Origin: Clostridia bacterium
GTDB taxonomy: Bacteria > Bacillota > Clostridia > Christensenellales > UBA1242
Length of the DNA stretch: 21,446 bases
Assembly (NCBI GenBank): GCA_016290255.1
Contig: JAEETG010000098.1
Span: 1-21,446 of the forward strand
Direction: 5' to 3'
Shown here: in pieces, positions 1 to 7,493 of the stretch
How the letters are laid out: the number at the start of each line of letters is the position of its first letter
Position numbering within the stretch: position 1 is the stretch's first letter
Notes under the pieces: model-generated
What the model was told of the DNA's origin: nothing
Seen by the model: the letters and a program-made list of their open reading frames with translations, nothing else
Database searches by the model: none
Position numbers and translations under genes: made by a program

Positions 1-700
1 ACTCTTTTATTGCTCCAAATCTTCTATTGCGTGATTCATATTCTTTTAGCGCTAAATATAAATCTTTTTTCCCAAATGCTGGCCAATATGTTTTTGGGAA
101 ATATAATTCCGCATAAGATATTTGCCAAAGCATAAAGTTGCTGAGTCTTTGTTCTCCACTTGTTCTCACACAAAAATCAAGTGGAATTTGCCCAGAGGTG
201 TAAAGATTATCTTCAATCGTTTTTCTATCAACTTGTTTGATGCCTTTGTTTAGTATGTTGTTAAAGGCATACACAAGTTCATCTTGCCCACTATAATTTA
301 TTCCAAGGTTTAAAATAAACTCTGTGTTATTTTTTGTTTCCTCCATTGTTCTTGTTGCGTTGTCAACCAAGTCTTGTGGAAACTTTGTGTAGTCACCCAT
401 AACATTTAATTTAACTCTTGGATATTTTTCAACAAAACCTTTGCTTAAGTATTTTCTGAAACACTTTATTAAAAAATCTATTTCAGCCTTTGGCCTATTC
501 CAGTTTTCTGTTGAAAAAGCATACAAGCTAACAACTGGTATGCCGTATGTATAGAAACACTCTTTAAGCACAACATCAAGGTTCTTTATTCCCGCGTTAT
601 GCCCCATTGAACGAGGAAGCCCTCTTTGTTTTGCCCAACGCCCGTTTCCATCTATTATGAAACCTATATGTTTAGGTAGTTTTTTAATATCTTCTATCAT
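1..700 (-). CDS. uppS: Undecaprenyl diphosphate synthase (cis-prenyltransferase), 3' end cut by window edge
   Basis: This enzyme condenses isopentenyl diphosphate units onto farnesyl diphosphate to make undecaprenyl diphosphate, the carrier for peptidoglycan and surface polysaccharides. The reading frame starts at ATG 700 and stays open for 233 codons to the window edge. Family motifs are all present: IDGNGRWA with catalytic Asp at residue 17, YAFSTENWNRP at 60-70, NYSGQDEL near 135-142, and RTSGEQRLSNF at 179-189 followed by LWQISYAELYF. The visible end, RRFGAIKE, matches the usual C-terminal region, so only a few residues are probably missing. A GGAG ribosome binding site lies in the 16-base gap after the sugar transferase gene, so the two are probably co-transcribed. 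Many Firmicutes have cdsA or dxr next; that cannot be seen here. Confidence 0.96.
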   Translation of the reverse strand, partial: MIEDIKKLPKHIGFIIDGNGRWAKQRGLPRSMGHNAGIKNLDVVLKECFYTYGIPVVSLYAFSTENWNRPKAEIDFLIKCFRKYLSKGFVEKYPRVKLNVMGDYTKFPQDLVDNATRTMEETKNNTEFILNLGINYSGQDELVYAFNNILNKGIKQVDRKTIEDNLYTSGQIPLDFCVRTSGEQRLSNFMLWQISYAELYFPKTYWPAFGKKDLYLALKEYESRNRRFGAIKE

Positions 701-716
701 CTAAATTCTCCATCGT

Positions 717-1508
717 TTATACATCCAAATTGTGCAATTCTTCATGATAAGTCACACTTGAATAGTCTTTTATTATTTCATTTGATTTTTTGAGACCCAA
801 GTCATATTGCTCTTTTGTGATTAAGTTTTGCTTTAACAAATGGTCACAATAATAATATTCTCTTTTGCTTTCTTCTGCCCCACCTGTTGCACTATCCGAT
901 TTAAAAATCACACCAATAGTTTTAAAGAATATTTTCACATCACCCCAAAAAGTTATTCTCTCTCTATATTGAAGATCTTTTTCAAAAATTGATTGCCAAC
1001 TTGCCTCGCTTCTTCCACCACTAACCTGAGATAGCCCCGTGAGCCCTGGCCTTATTTCATATGCTCTTAGAACATCTTTATCATAAAAAATCATATCTTT
1101 AACTTGCCTTGGCCTTGGGCCAATGATGCTCATGTCGCCTTTTAGAATATTCCATATTTGCGGTAGTTCATCTAAGCTAAGTTTTCTCAAAAACTTTCCA
1201 TATTTTGTTATTCTGTCTTTATCTGGAAGCAAATTACCACTTTCATCTGTTTTGTTTGTCATTGACCTAAACTTATAAAGTTTGAAAACTTTTCCGTTTT
1301 TTCCTGGTCTATACTGTGCAAACACAGCTCTTCCCCTTAGCGCAATCCACGAACAAATAAACAAAATTATAAATAGTGGAGACAAAATAATCAATGCCAA
1401 AAAAGACAAAACAATATCAAAAAACCTCTTGAAGCACATTTCATATATGGTTTTTTTTTGTTTCGGCTCTTTTTTCTCTTCAGTTAGTTTTATTTTTTTT
1501 GCTGCCAC
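717..1508 (-). CDS. Undecaprenyl-phosphate sugar phosphotransferase, initiating enzyme of surface polysaccharide synthesis
   Basis: A bacterial sugar transferase (PF02397 family) that moves a sugar-1-phosphate from a nucleotide sugar to undecaprenyl phosphate at the inner face of the membrane. It is the short form: one hydrophobic segment at about residues 30-55 and then the catalytic domain, with no N-terminal multi-membrane half. Visible motifs are KFRSM (79-83), DELPQ (113-117), GDMSIIGPRP (124-133) and RPGLTGLSQVSG (153-164). Residues about 208-263 form a charged tail beyond the usual domain end. The start is GTG at 1508, preceded by GAGG with a 5-base gap. The gene is separated from the main glycosyltransferase operon by a terminator and a small ORF, has its own predicted promoter, and lies 16 bases before uppS. 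The sugar it transfers cannot be read from the sequence. Confidence 0.95.
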   Translation of the reverse strand: MAAKKIKLTEEKKEPKQKKTIYEMCFKRFFDIVLSFLALIILSPLFIILFICSWIALRGRAVFAQYRPGKNGKVFKLYKFRSMTNKTDESGNLLPDKDRITKYGKFLRKLSLDELPQIWNILKGDMSIIGPRPRQVKDMIFYDKDVLRAYEIRPGLTGLSQVSGGRSEASWQSIFEKDLQYRERITFWGDVKIFFKTIGVIFKSDSATGGAEESKREYYYCDHLLKQNLITKEQYDLGLKKSNEIIKDYSSVTYHEELHNLDV

Positions 1509-1526
1509 TTTGTCCTCTTTTTTATT

Positions 1527-1546
1527 GGTATTGTTATAACAATACC
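1527..1546. promoter_or_regulatory. Perfect 20-bp palindrome, candidate operator of the sugar transferase-uppS unit
   Basis: GGTATTGTTATAACAATACC is a perfect inverted repeat with no spacer. It covers the predicted -10 box (1539-1544) and runs towards the expected transcription start. There is no loop and no T-tract, so it does not look like a terminator. The position fits a binding site for a dimeric repressor. No regulator gene that could bind it is visible in the window. Confidence 0.45.
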
Positions 1547-1567
1547 ATAAAATAAGCTTTTTTGCAA
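1539..1567 (-). promoter_or_regulatory. Predicted promoter of the sugar transferase-uppS unit
   Basis: On the minus strand TTGCAA (1567-1562) is followed after 17 bases by TATTGT (1544-1539). Each box matches four of the six consensus bases. The start of transcription would fall near 1532, giving a leader of about 24 bases. The -10 box lies inside the 20-bp palindrome. It is a moderate match, supported mainly by the spacing and by the terminator upstream behind wzx. Confidence 0.4.
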
Positions 1568-1593
1568 CCTATAAAAAGCAACTTTTATTTTTT

Positions 1594-1956
1594 TCAGCCC
1601 AAATTTTTAATAAAATGTATTTCAAACTCATTAAACATCAATTTTTTCATTTTACTATCAAGTTCAATTTCATAAAAATACAAAGATTTTTTAAAATAGT
1701 TTAGCAAGTCTTCAACCTTTTTTTCGTCAAATAAAGAATTATCCCTGTTTTCAATTTCTTTCAAAAGTATTGAAAAAGATAAATCAATATATCCAACTCT
1801 AAACAGTATCTGCTCATACCTTTTCTTTAAAGATGTGGATTTATCAATAATTTTACTAAAAATTGGGCTATCAGCATGATCTGAACAAATATTTTTAATA
1901 TTACAAATATTAATATATTCGTTCATTAAGCAATTTTTCAATCTTTTTTTAAACAC
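1594..1956 (-). CDS. Small hypothetical protein, unrecognised
   Basis: I do not recognise this protein. The open frame begins at GTG 1989, but that codon has no ribosome binding site. GTG 1956, preceded by GGGGTG with a 5-base gap, is a better start and gives about 120 residues; ATG 1926 is another option. The protein is rich in Lys, Glu, Phe and Ile, has no signal peptide or clear membrane segment, and looks helical, with repeated charged segments such as KEIENRDN and FDEKKVEDLLNYFKK. It is very AT-rich even for this genome. It lies between the wzx terminator and the promoter of the sugar transferase, so it may be an independent small gene or a decayed remnant. Coding status is uncertain. 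Confidence 0.4.
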   Translation of the reverse strand: MFKKRLKNCLMNEYINICNIKNICSDHADSPIFSKIIDKSTSLKKRYEQILFRVGYIDLSFSILLKEIENRDNSLFDEKKVEDLLNYFKKSLYFYEIELDSKMKKLMFNEFEIHFIKNLG

Positions 1957-2006
1957 AAAAACACCCCACAACAATAGTTTATAATCCACAAAAATAATAT
2001 ATTCAT

Positions 2007-2045
2007 AAAAAAAAGAAATAGCACATGCTATTCCCTATTTCTTTT
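2007..2045 (-). terminator. Rho-independent terminator after wzx
   Basis: On the minus strand the end of wzx forms an inner hairpin, AATAGCA / TGCTATT (plus-strand 2026-2032 and 2017-2023). Alternatively it forms a longer 11-bp pairing of AAAAGAAATAG with CTATTTCTTTT (2035-2045 and 2011-2021). Eight T residues follow (2014-2007). The wzx stop codon lies within the structure. It would end the polysaccharide operon before the small ORF and the sugar transferase. The stem is AT-rich, so termination may be incomplete. Confidence 0.55.
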
Positions 2046-3488
2046 GAAAACTTTTGCAAAAACTTGTTTTATTAGTGATAGAACTAAATCGTCCTTTAGT
2101 GCTAGTATCATTAAAGCATATACAGCCATTCCCGCAAACACAATAATAAATGTGTTTAAAATGCTTGGACTCAAAAGCATGGAAAGTGGAAAAATGACTC
2201 CAAACATCATAATTCCAGACAAAAGTGGCTTCCAAATGGTCTTAAACATTTCTTTCAGTGAAAGTTCTTTTCGAACGAGCCAAAACATCACAACGCAAAC
2301 GATTAATTCTGAAACAACTGTTGCAATGCTGGCACCAAGTGCCCCCCATAAATAAATAAGTGGAATGTTAAGCATTATGTTAAGAGTAGCCCCACACAAT
2401 ATCACAATGGTATATTTTTTATCTTTCATTGTTGGAAGCATGTATTGTGCACCCAAAACATTGCTTAAACCCATAAGAATAAATAAAGTTGAAAGCACTT
2501 GCAATATAGCATTGCTGCCAACAAAATCTTCCCCCAAAAACCATGGAATAAAATTAGGAGCAACACAAACCATTCCCAAGCACATTGGAATGGATAAAAC
2601 CCACACAAAATGCGAACTTTTATAAATATTTTGTTTTATGTCATCAACCCTATTTTGAGCAAAATATTTTGCGTTTCTTGCAACCATAACAACAGCCATG
2701 CAAGTTATTATAACAAGAGCGAATCTAAATATTTTTTCCGCTTGTTCATAAAACCCATTTTGAACATCACTGTTTGTTATAAACCCTATAAACGACTTAT
2801 CTATCATTGCATACAAAACGAGAGAAACAGTTGGAATAAACAGCACAAAAACGCCTTTTATGTGCCTAAAAACAGACAAACTATTTAATTTAACTTTGGT
2901 GATATACCCATTCAAGAAAAGCCACAACATCGCATTTGGAAAGACTAAACACAAAGTATTAATTAAAACATAAACCCAAACATCACTAGATGTTTTCACA
3001 AACAAGAAAATAGAGGCCACCATCAACAGTTTTGTGATAATGTTTATTATGCTAATTTTTCCAAAATGTTCGTTTCCTTGATATAAAAAAGATATATCAA
3101 TCATAACAGCAAAAATGTTTAAACAAAGTATCCACATAAGGCTGGTGTCTTGCCCATAAACTCCGCTTATTAGCAAAGAAATGTTTATCATTAAAGCAAA
3201 AGAAACAAACAAAGTTCTCAAGATGTTTATTTCCCAAAAAACCTTTGTTTGCTCCTCTTTATTTCCAATATTTTTTGCAATTTCTCTTTGGCCGTAAAGC
3301 AAAAAGCCAAGGGACGCAAAAATAACAAAATATGTTATAAGTGATGTTGCAAAACTTGCTTTTCCAATCCCATCAACAGATAGAACTCGAGAAACATATG
3401 GCGTTGTTAATAATGGAGTTAAAACATTGATTATTTGGTATATTGCATTATATATGTAGTTTTTTTTAATACTTACGCCTTTTTGCAC
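2028..3488 (-). CDS. Polysaccharide flippase (Wzx / MOP exporter superfamily)
   Basis: A 486-residue integral membrane protein of the Polysacc_synt / MATE-like family, expected to flip undecaprenyl diphosphate-linked repeat units across the cytoplasmic membrane for polymerisation. The N-terminus is typical: a short basic segment, NYIYNAIYQIINVLTPLLT, then TPYVSRVLSVDGIGKASF. The rest consists of about 12-14 hydrophobic segments with short loops, and the length is normal for the family. The start is GTG 3488, preceded by AGGATAGGA with a 4-base gap. It is the last gene of the operon, 13 bases after glf, and is followed by a hairpin terminator. It works with the fused polymerase upstream in the same operon. 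The repeat-unit specificity cannot be inferred. Confidence 0.93.
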   Translation of the reverse strand: MQKGVSIKKNYIYNAIYQIINVLTPLLTTPYVSRVLSVDGIGKASFATSLITYFVIFASLGFLLYGQREIAKNIGNKEEQTKVFWEINILRTLFVSFALMINISLLISGVYGQDTSLMWILCLNIFAVMIDISFLYQGNEHFGKISIINIITKLLMVASIFLFVKTSSDVWVYVLINTLCLVFPNAMLWLFLNGYITKVKLNSLSVFRHIKGVFVLFIPTVSLVLYAMIDKSFIGFITNSDVQNGFYEQAEKIFRFALVIITCMAVVMVARNAKYFAQNRVDDIKQNIYKSSHFVWVLSIPMCLGMVCVAPNFIPWFLGEDFVGSNAILQVLSTLFILMGLSNVLGAQYMLPTMKDKKYTIVILCGATLNIMLNIPLIYLWGALGASIATVVSELIVCVVMFWLVRKELSLKEMFKTIWKPLLSGIMMFGVIFPLSMLLSPSILNTFIIVFAGMAVYALMILALKDDLVLSLIKQVFAKVFKRNRE

Positions 3489-3501
3489 AATATCCTATCC
3501 T

Positions 3502-4602
3502 TTATTTTAAATTCTTAAGCATTTCAAATGCCGCAACTATAACTTTGTCCATGTCATAATATTTATATTGTCCCAATCTTCCGCCAAAATAAATATTTTT
3601 TTGTTGTTCACCTAATGCCTTATATTTTTCATACAGAGCATTGTTTTTCTCATCGTTCACTGGATAATATGGCTCATCACCCTTTTTCCATGTGCTTGAA
3701 TATTCTTTTGAAATAACTGTTTTTGGGCATTCAGTAAACTCAAAATGCTTGTGTTCAATCATTCTGGTGTAAGGTTCATCACGGCTTGTGTAGTTCACAA
3801 CAGCGTTTCCTTGATAGTTTTCCTTATCCAAAACTTCTGTCTCAAATCTAACACTTCGATATTCCAATGGCCCATAACAGAAATCAAAATATTCATCAAT
3901 AGGACCAGTGTAAATAACCTTTTCTGCTTGAGACAAAAACTCTTCTTTGTTATCAAGCATATTGCAGTTTAATTTAACCTCAACACCGTCAAGCATTTTT
4001 TCAATCATTTTGGTGTAGCCACCAATTGGAATTCCTTGATAGCGGTCGTTGAAATAGTTATTGTTAAAAGTGAAACGAACAGGAAGCCTTTTTATGATAA
4101 AAGCAGGCAGTTCTGTGCAAGATTTACCCCACTGTTTTTCTGTGTAACCCTTGATTAGCTTTTCATAAATTGTTCTTCCAACAAGGTTTATTGCTTGTTC
4201 TTCCAAGTTTTTTGGAGTTTCGGTGAAACCGTCTTTCTTTTCTTCTTCAATTCGCTTTTTTGCATCATCTGGAGTGAAAACATCTCTCCACAATTTTGTG
4301 AAAGTGTTCATGTTGAAAGGAAGATTATATAGTTCATTTTTATATCTTGCAACTGGAGAATTTATGTAATTATTAAACTCAGCAAATTTATTTATATACT
4401 GCCAAACATCTTTGTTTGATGTGTGAAAAATGTGTGCACCATATTCGTGCACATTGATTCCCTCTATTTGTTCTGTGTATATGTTTCCAGCAATATGACC
4501 TCTTTTGTCTATAACCAAAATCTTTTTGCCTTGTTTTTTTAGTTCGTTGGCACACACTGCTCCAAAAAGTCCTGCTCCAACAATCAAATAATCATATTTC
4601 AT
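3502..4602 (-). CDS. glf: UDP-galactopyranose mutase
   Basis: A flavoenzyme that interconverts UDP-galactopyranose and UDP-galactofuranose, supplying galactofuranose for the polysaccharide. The 366-residue length is typical. The FAD-binding GAGLFG motif is at residues 9-14, followed by HEYGAHIFHTSNKDVWQYIN, YTEKQWGKSCTELP, the FNDRYQGIPIGGYT segment, GPIDEYFDFCYGPLEYRS and the C-terminal YFGGRLGQYKYYDMD. These are the conserved flavin and substrate-site blocks of Glf. ATG 4602 has a strong GAGGTG ribosome binding site five bases upstream. It sits between a glycosyltransferase and the flippase, which implies that at least one transferase in the operon uses UDP-galactofuranose. Confidence 0.97.
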   Translation of the reverse strand: MKYDYLIVGAGLFGAVCANELKKQGKKILVIDKRGHIAGNIYTEQIEGINVHEYGAHIFHTSNKDVWQYINKFAEFNNYINSPVARYKNELYNLPFNMNTFTKLWRDVFTPDDAKKRIEEEKKDGFTETPKNLEEQAINLVGRTIYEKLIKGYTEKQWGKSCTELPAFIIKRLPVRFTFNNNYFNDRYQGIPIGGYTKMIEKMLDGVEVKLNCNMLDNKEEFLSQAEKVIYTGPIDEYFDFCYGPLEYRSVRFETEVLDKENYQGNAVVNYTSRDEPYTRMIEHKHFEFTECPKTVISKEYSSTWKKGDEPYYPVNDEKNNALYEKYKALGEQQKNIYFGGRLGQYKYYDMDKVIVAAFEMLKNLK

Positions 4603-4656
4603 ATTTTCACCTCAATTCCTTTCATAATTAATCTTTGAAAACATACATTTGTTTTA

Positions 4657-5610
4657 TTATTTTTTAATTTCAAATCTATCTTTATGCTCCAAAAAATAAC
4701 TTTCCATAGTTTTGTTTTGCTTACCAAAAGAAAGATGCCCAACACACGTGTTTTCGCTCACAACAATAGGTTTTGAATTAATCATCGCATAACCACAAAT
4801 CTGAACCTCATCAGCTCCCATTCCATTTCCTTTTCCTGGGTCAAAATAATTCATATCTTTCCATATATTTCTGCCAAACAAAATGGCACCAATAGAAAAC
4901 TTAATTGGGCAAGTTATCATGCTCTTTTTCATATCATGCACATATCTGTCTAAGTCATCAATATGCATAACATATCCGCCCTCACCCCACATAAATTTGG
5001 CAACCTCAGGATTGTTTTCAATTTGTCTATGTGGACCCGCCTGAATTCTAACAGGTTCAAATAGTTCCGCATACTTTTCCATAAGCCCAAGTTTCTTTAA
5101 AACAACAGCATGAGCAAAACCATTAATTGGAATAAGTGGAGCCACAAAAGCTGGTTCATATAGTGAATTTTTTTCCTGGCAACGCGAATAAACATCTAAC
5201 AATTCACTGAAATAATTTTTTGTAACAAAAATATCTTCATCTAATTTGAAAATTAGTTCCGCATCCTGAAATTCATTTATTCCAATATTTATTGCAGCAC
5301 AAACATTATTTCTTTTGCAAGAAATATAGGACCAATCATTTTGCTTTGCCAAATTGGACAAAGCTTCTGAATACAACCCAGAGGAAACAATACAAACATC
5401 AGCCTCTTTAGGAACAAATGTTTTTATTCTTTCAAACACAACATCTTTGCAAAAATCTTTGTAGCCAGCCAGAATTAAAACCAATATTTTTGAGCCTTTT
5501 TTTCTATTCTCAAAAATATGTTTCCCCTTTAATCTTGATTCAATTTTTTGCTTTTTATGTTTTTTATAAAGTGTGTAAACAAATGTCTTTTTTAATAATT
5601 TTTTTAACAT
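4657..5610 (-). CDS. Glycosyltransferase, GT-A-like, of the polysaccharide operon
   Basis: A 317-residue protein with a basic N-terminus (residues 1-40), then an alternating strand-helix GT-A-like fold beginning KILVLILAGY. KLDEDIFVT near 122-130 holds a DED motif (124-126) in the place of the metal- and nucleotide-sugar-binding DXD. GADEVQICGYAM near 265-276 and GHLSFG near 291-296 look like acceptor- and metal-site segments. I cannot assign a CAZy family with certainty. The start is set at ATG 5610, not the ATG at 5622, because GGAG lies six bases before 5610 and the upstream ATG has no binding site. It follows the second DUF4422 gene by 16 bases and precedes glf by 54 bases. The donor sugar is unknown; galactofuranose is possible from the context alone. 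Confidence 0.8.
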   Translation of the reverse strand: MLKKLLKKTFVYTLYKKHKKQKIESRLKGKHIFENRKKGSKILVLILAGYKDFCKDVVFERIKTFVPKEADVCIVSSGLYSEALSNLAKQNDWSYISCKRNNVCAAINIGINEFQDAELIFKLDEDIFVTKNYFSELLDVYSRCQEKNSLYEPAFVAPLIPINGFAHAVVLKKLGLMEKYAELFEPVRIQAGPHRQIENNPEVAKFMWGEGGYVMHIDDLDRYVHDMKKSMITCPIKFSIGAILFGRNIWKDMNYFDPGKGNGMGADEVQICGYAMINSKPIVVSENTCVGHLSFGKQNKTMESYFLEHKDRFEIKK

Positions 5611-5626
5611 TTTATTCTCCATATAT

Positions 5627-6376
5627 TTATTTCTTGAAAATGTGTTTTAGTCTTCTCATTTGCGTTTTGAAAACACTACTTTCAAGCAAAACAACTGGCT
5701 TTTCAACAATTTTCAATTCGCCGTGTTTTTTAAGCCAAACATTAAACAGTCTTTCAGACAAAAATCCAAACACCCTTTTTTGGTAAGTGTCACGCTCACT
5801 TATGTCAATTTGTTTTTCTAGTTCGAACAAAATGTCAAAGAGCCATTTTGAATATTCTTTTATAATATCACTTTTCCCAATGAACATATTGTAAAAATAT
5901 AGTTCATTTGACTTCATAATCTCTTGTAGAGCATCAACATAATCTGGATATTTTTTCTTCACAATAGCAATTGTTTTGTCTAAATCATCTTTTATGTGAT
6001 CTTTGGCATATTGGTCATACACATTCCCATCAACCTGCCCTTTTTGTGGCAAAATGAGATCATATTCTGTCAAAAGTTTTTGCACATCTTTTTCTTTTAA
6101 AAATGGATATCTAAAAAGAAACAATTTTCTTTTCATAAACAGCCTTCTGTAGTGTTCCAATCCCAAAACATCACAATCACTTTGCATCATCACATAAAGC
6201 CCAGTGAGTTCGCAAAAGCTTTGATTTTTTCTTGAAATATTGTCTTTTGGGTCTGCATCTCCAACATAGCCATCTGGAAGTTTTTTTCCTTCCGCATTAA
6301 CAAACATAATTGTTCTATCTTTTGGGAATATGTTTTTCACTTCTTTGTGAGTTACCACAAACAACTTAGAGTTCAT
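5627..6376 (-). CDS. DUF4422 family (putative glycosyltransferase), second copy in the operon
   Basis: A 249-residue member of DUF4422, a family found in capsule and exopolysaccharide clusters and thought to be GT-A-like glycosyltransferases. Visible signatures are DNISRKNQSFCELTGLY, LGLEHYRRLF, DLILPQKG, the YFYNMFIGKSDI segment and the C-terminal LSERLFNVWL. The start is ATG 6376 with AGGAG about seven bases upstream, one base after the TGA of the GT4 gene, so translation is probably coupled. It resembles the first DUF4422 protein of this operon block for block but is clearly diverged, so the two probably attach different sugars. Activity is inferred from family and context. Confidence 0.85.
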   Translation of the reverse strand: MNSKLFVVTHKEVKNIFPKDRTIMFVNAEGKKLPDGYVGDADPKDNISRKNQSFCELTGLYVMMQSDCDVLGLEHYRRLFMKRKLFLFRYPFLKEKDVQKLLTEYDLILPQKGQVDGNVYDQYAKDHIKDDLDKTIAIVKKKYPDYVDALQEIMKSNELYFYNMFIGKSDIIKEYSKWLFDILFELEKQIDISERDTYQKRVFGFLSERLFNVWLKKHGELKIVEKPVVLLESSVFKTQMRRLKHIFKK

Positions 6377-6377
6377 C

Positions 6378-7493
6378 TCATTCTCCTAAATATGTTTTTT
6401 CCAATAAAAGAGCCGACATTTTGGCACTGTATCCCGCTTTCTTCACAAGTTCTACGTATTTTTTTCTATCAACTTTTTGACTTATGCTTTTTTCAATTTC
6501 TTCAGCCCAAATATCTGGATTATCTATTGGCAAAATCTTGTAAAGATCTGTGATTTGTGCTTCTGTTGTGATTGTGTCTGAACAAACACTTTTTAATCCA
6601 CTTGCTTGTGACTCTATTGATGTTACTGGAAACCCCTCAAATAGTGATGGCAAAACAAACATATCTGCTGCCATCATAATTTTAGGAACATCATTTCGCC
6701 TTTCAAGAAAAACAAAATCATCCTCAAGACCATTTTGTTTCACAGAATCAACAATTTCCGGTTTTGTTTCCCCTTCACCAACCAAAACAAACTGAAATTT
6801 CTGATTGTCTTCCTTAAGCTTTTTTGCGATTTCAACAATAAACTGTTGGTTCTTCACTTTTGCAAATCTTCCAACGTTTAGAATTGTGAACTTATTTAAT
6901 CCCAACTCTTTTCGATATTCGTTTCTTATTTTTTCATCAAACGTAAATTTTTCTAGTTCTATTCCATTGTTTATGACTGTGTATAATTTTCTTTCAATAA
7001 CATCTTTTGGAAACTGAAATTTTGCAGCCAAATGTGAACAAGCAAAAAATAAATCAGCATATCTTTTAAACCCACGATTTGTGAAAAGCATTTTAAAGAT
7101 TGAATGTTTTAATGATTCGTTCGCTGCAATGTGAGAGTGCACAATAACCTTTTTAATTCCCATCTTTTTTGCAATTTTGGCACAACCATACAGAATAAAT
7201 AGACTGGATGAGTGAATGTGAACAACATCAAACTTTTCTTTCATTAAAATTTGTTTTAATGATTTTTTCGCATATCTTCTTCGACTTTTTGACTTTGTGT
7301 CATAATCAAAGTGATATATTGTTTCATTTCTTTTTTTCGCTAGTTCAATTAAATTTTGGTTTGTTAATGTGAAAGCTGTGCCAAGTGAATAAGAAACATC
7401 TTTGGATTCGAAGTTTTTGTACATATTAATCATAAACATCTCTTCTCCACCATACCACAGTGGTTCTCCAAAATATTCCAAAACTTTAATCAT
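6378..7493 (-). CDS. Glycosyltransferase family 4 (GT-B fold)
   Basis: A retaining, GT-B-type glycosyltransferase of 371 residues. The N-terminal acceptor domain begins IKVLEYFGEPLWYGGEEMF and has VHIHSS at 91-96 and VIVHSH at 116-121. The C-terminal donor domain starts near NVGRFAKVKNQ (206-216). It carries the EX7E motif in EGFPVTSIE (286-294), which is diagnostic for GT4. No membrane segment is present, so it acts at the inner face of the membrane on the lipid-linked acceptor. The ATG at 7493 overlaps the stop codon of the polymerase-GT2 gene by one base, with an AAGGAA-like ribosome binding site inside that gene. The specific sugar transferred is unknown. Confidence 0.93.
   Translation of the reverse strand: MIKVLEYFGEPLWYGGEEMFMINMYKNFESKDVSYSLGTAFTLTNQNLIELAKKRNETIYHFDYDTKSKSRRRYAKKSLKQILMKEKFDVVHIHSSSLFILYGCAKIAKKMGIKKVIVHSHIAANESLKHSIFKMLFTNRGFKRYADLFFACSHLAAKFQFPKDVIERKLYTVINNGIELEKFTFDEKIRNEYRKELGLNKFTILNVGRFAKVKNQQFIVEIAKKLKEDNQKFQFVLVGEGETKPEIVDSVKQNGLEDDFVFLERRNDVPKIMMAADMFVLPSLFEGFPVTSIESQASGLKSVCSDTITTEAQITDLYKILPIDNPDIWAEEIEKSISQKVDRKKYVELVKKAGYSAKMSALLLEKTYLGE

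Noticed and set aside
1527..1546. Palindrome considered as a terminator for the small ORF
   Set aside because: It has no loop and is not followed by a T run on either strand, and it overlaps a promoter instead.
5418..5786. Plus-strand open frame of 122 codons opposite the GT and DUF4422 genes
   Set aside because: It is antisense to well-supported genes, hydrophobic by base composition, has no binding site and no recognisable motif.
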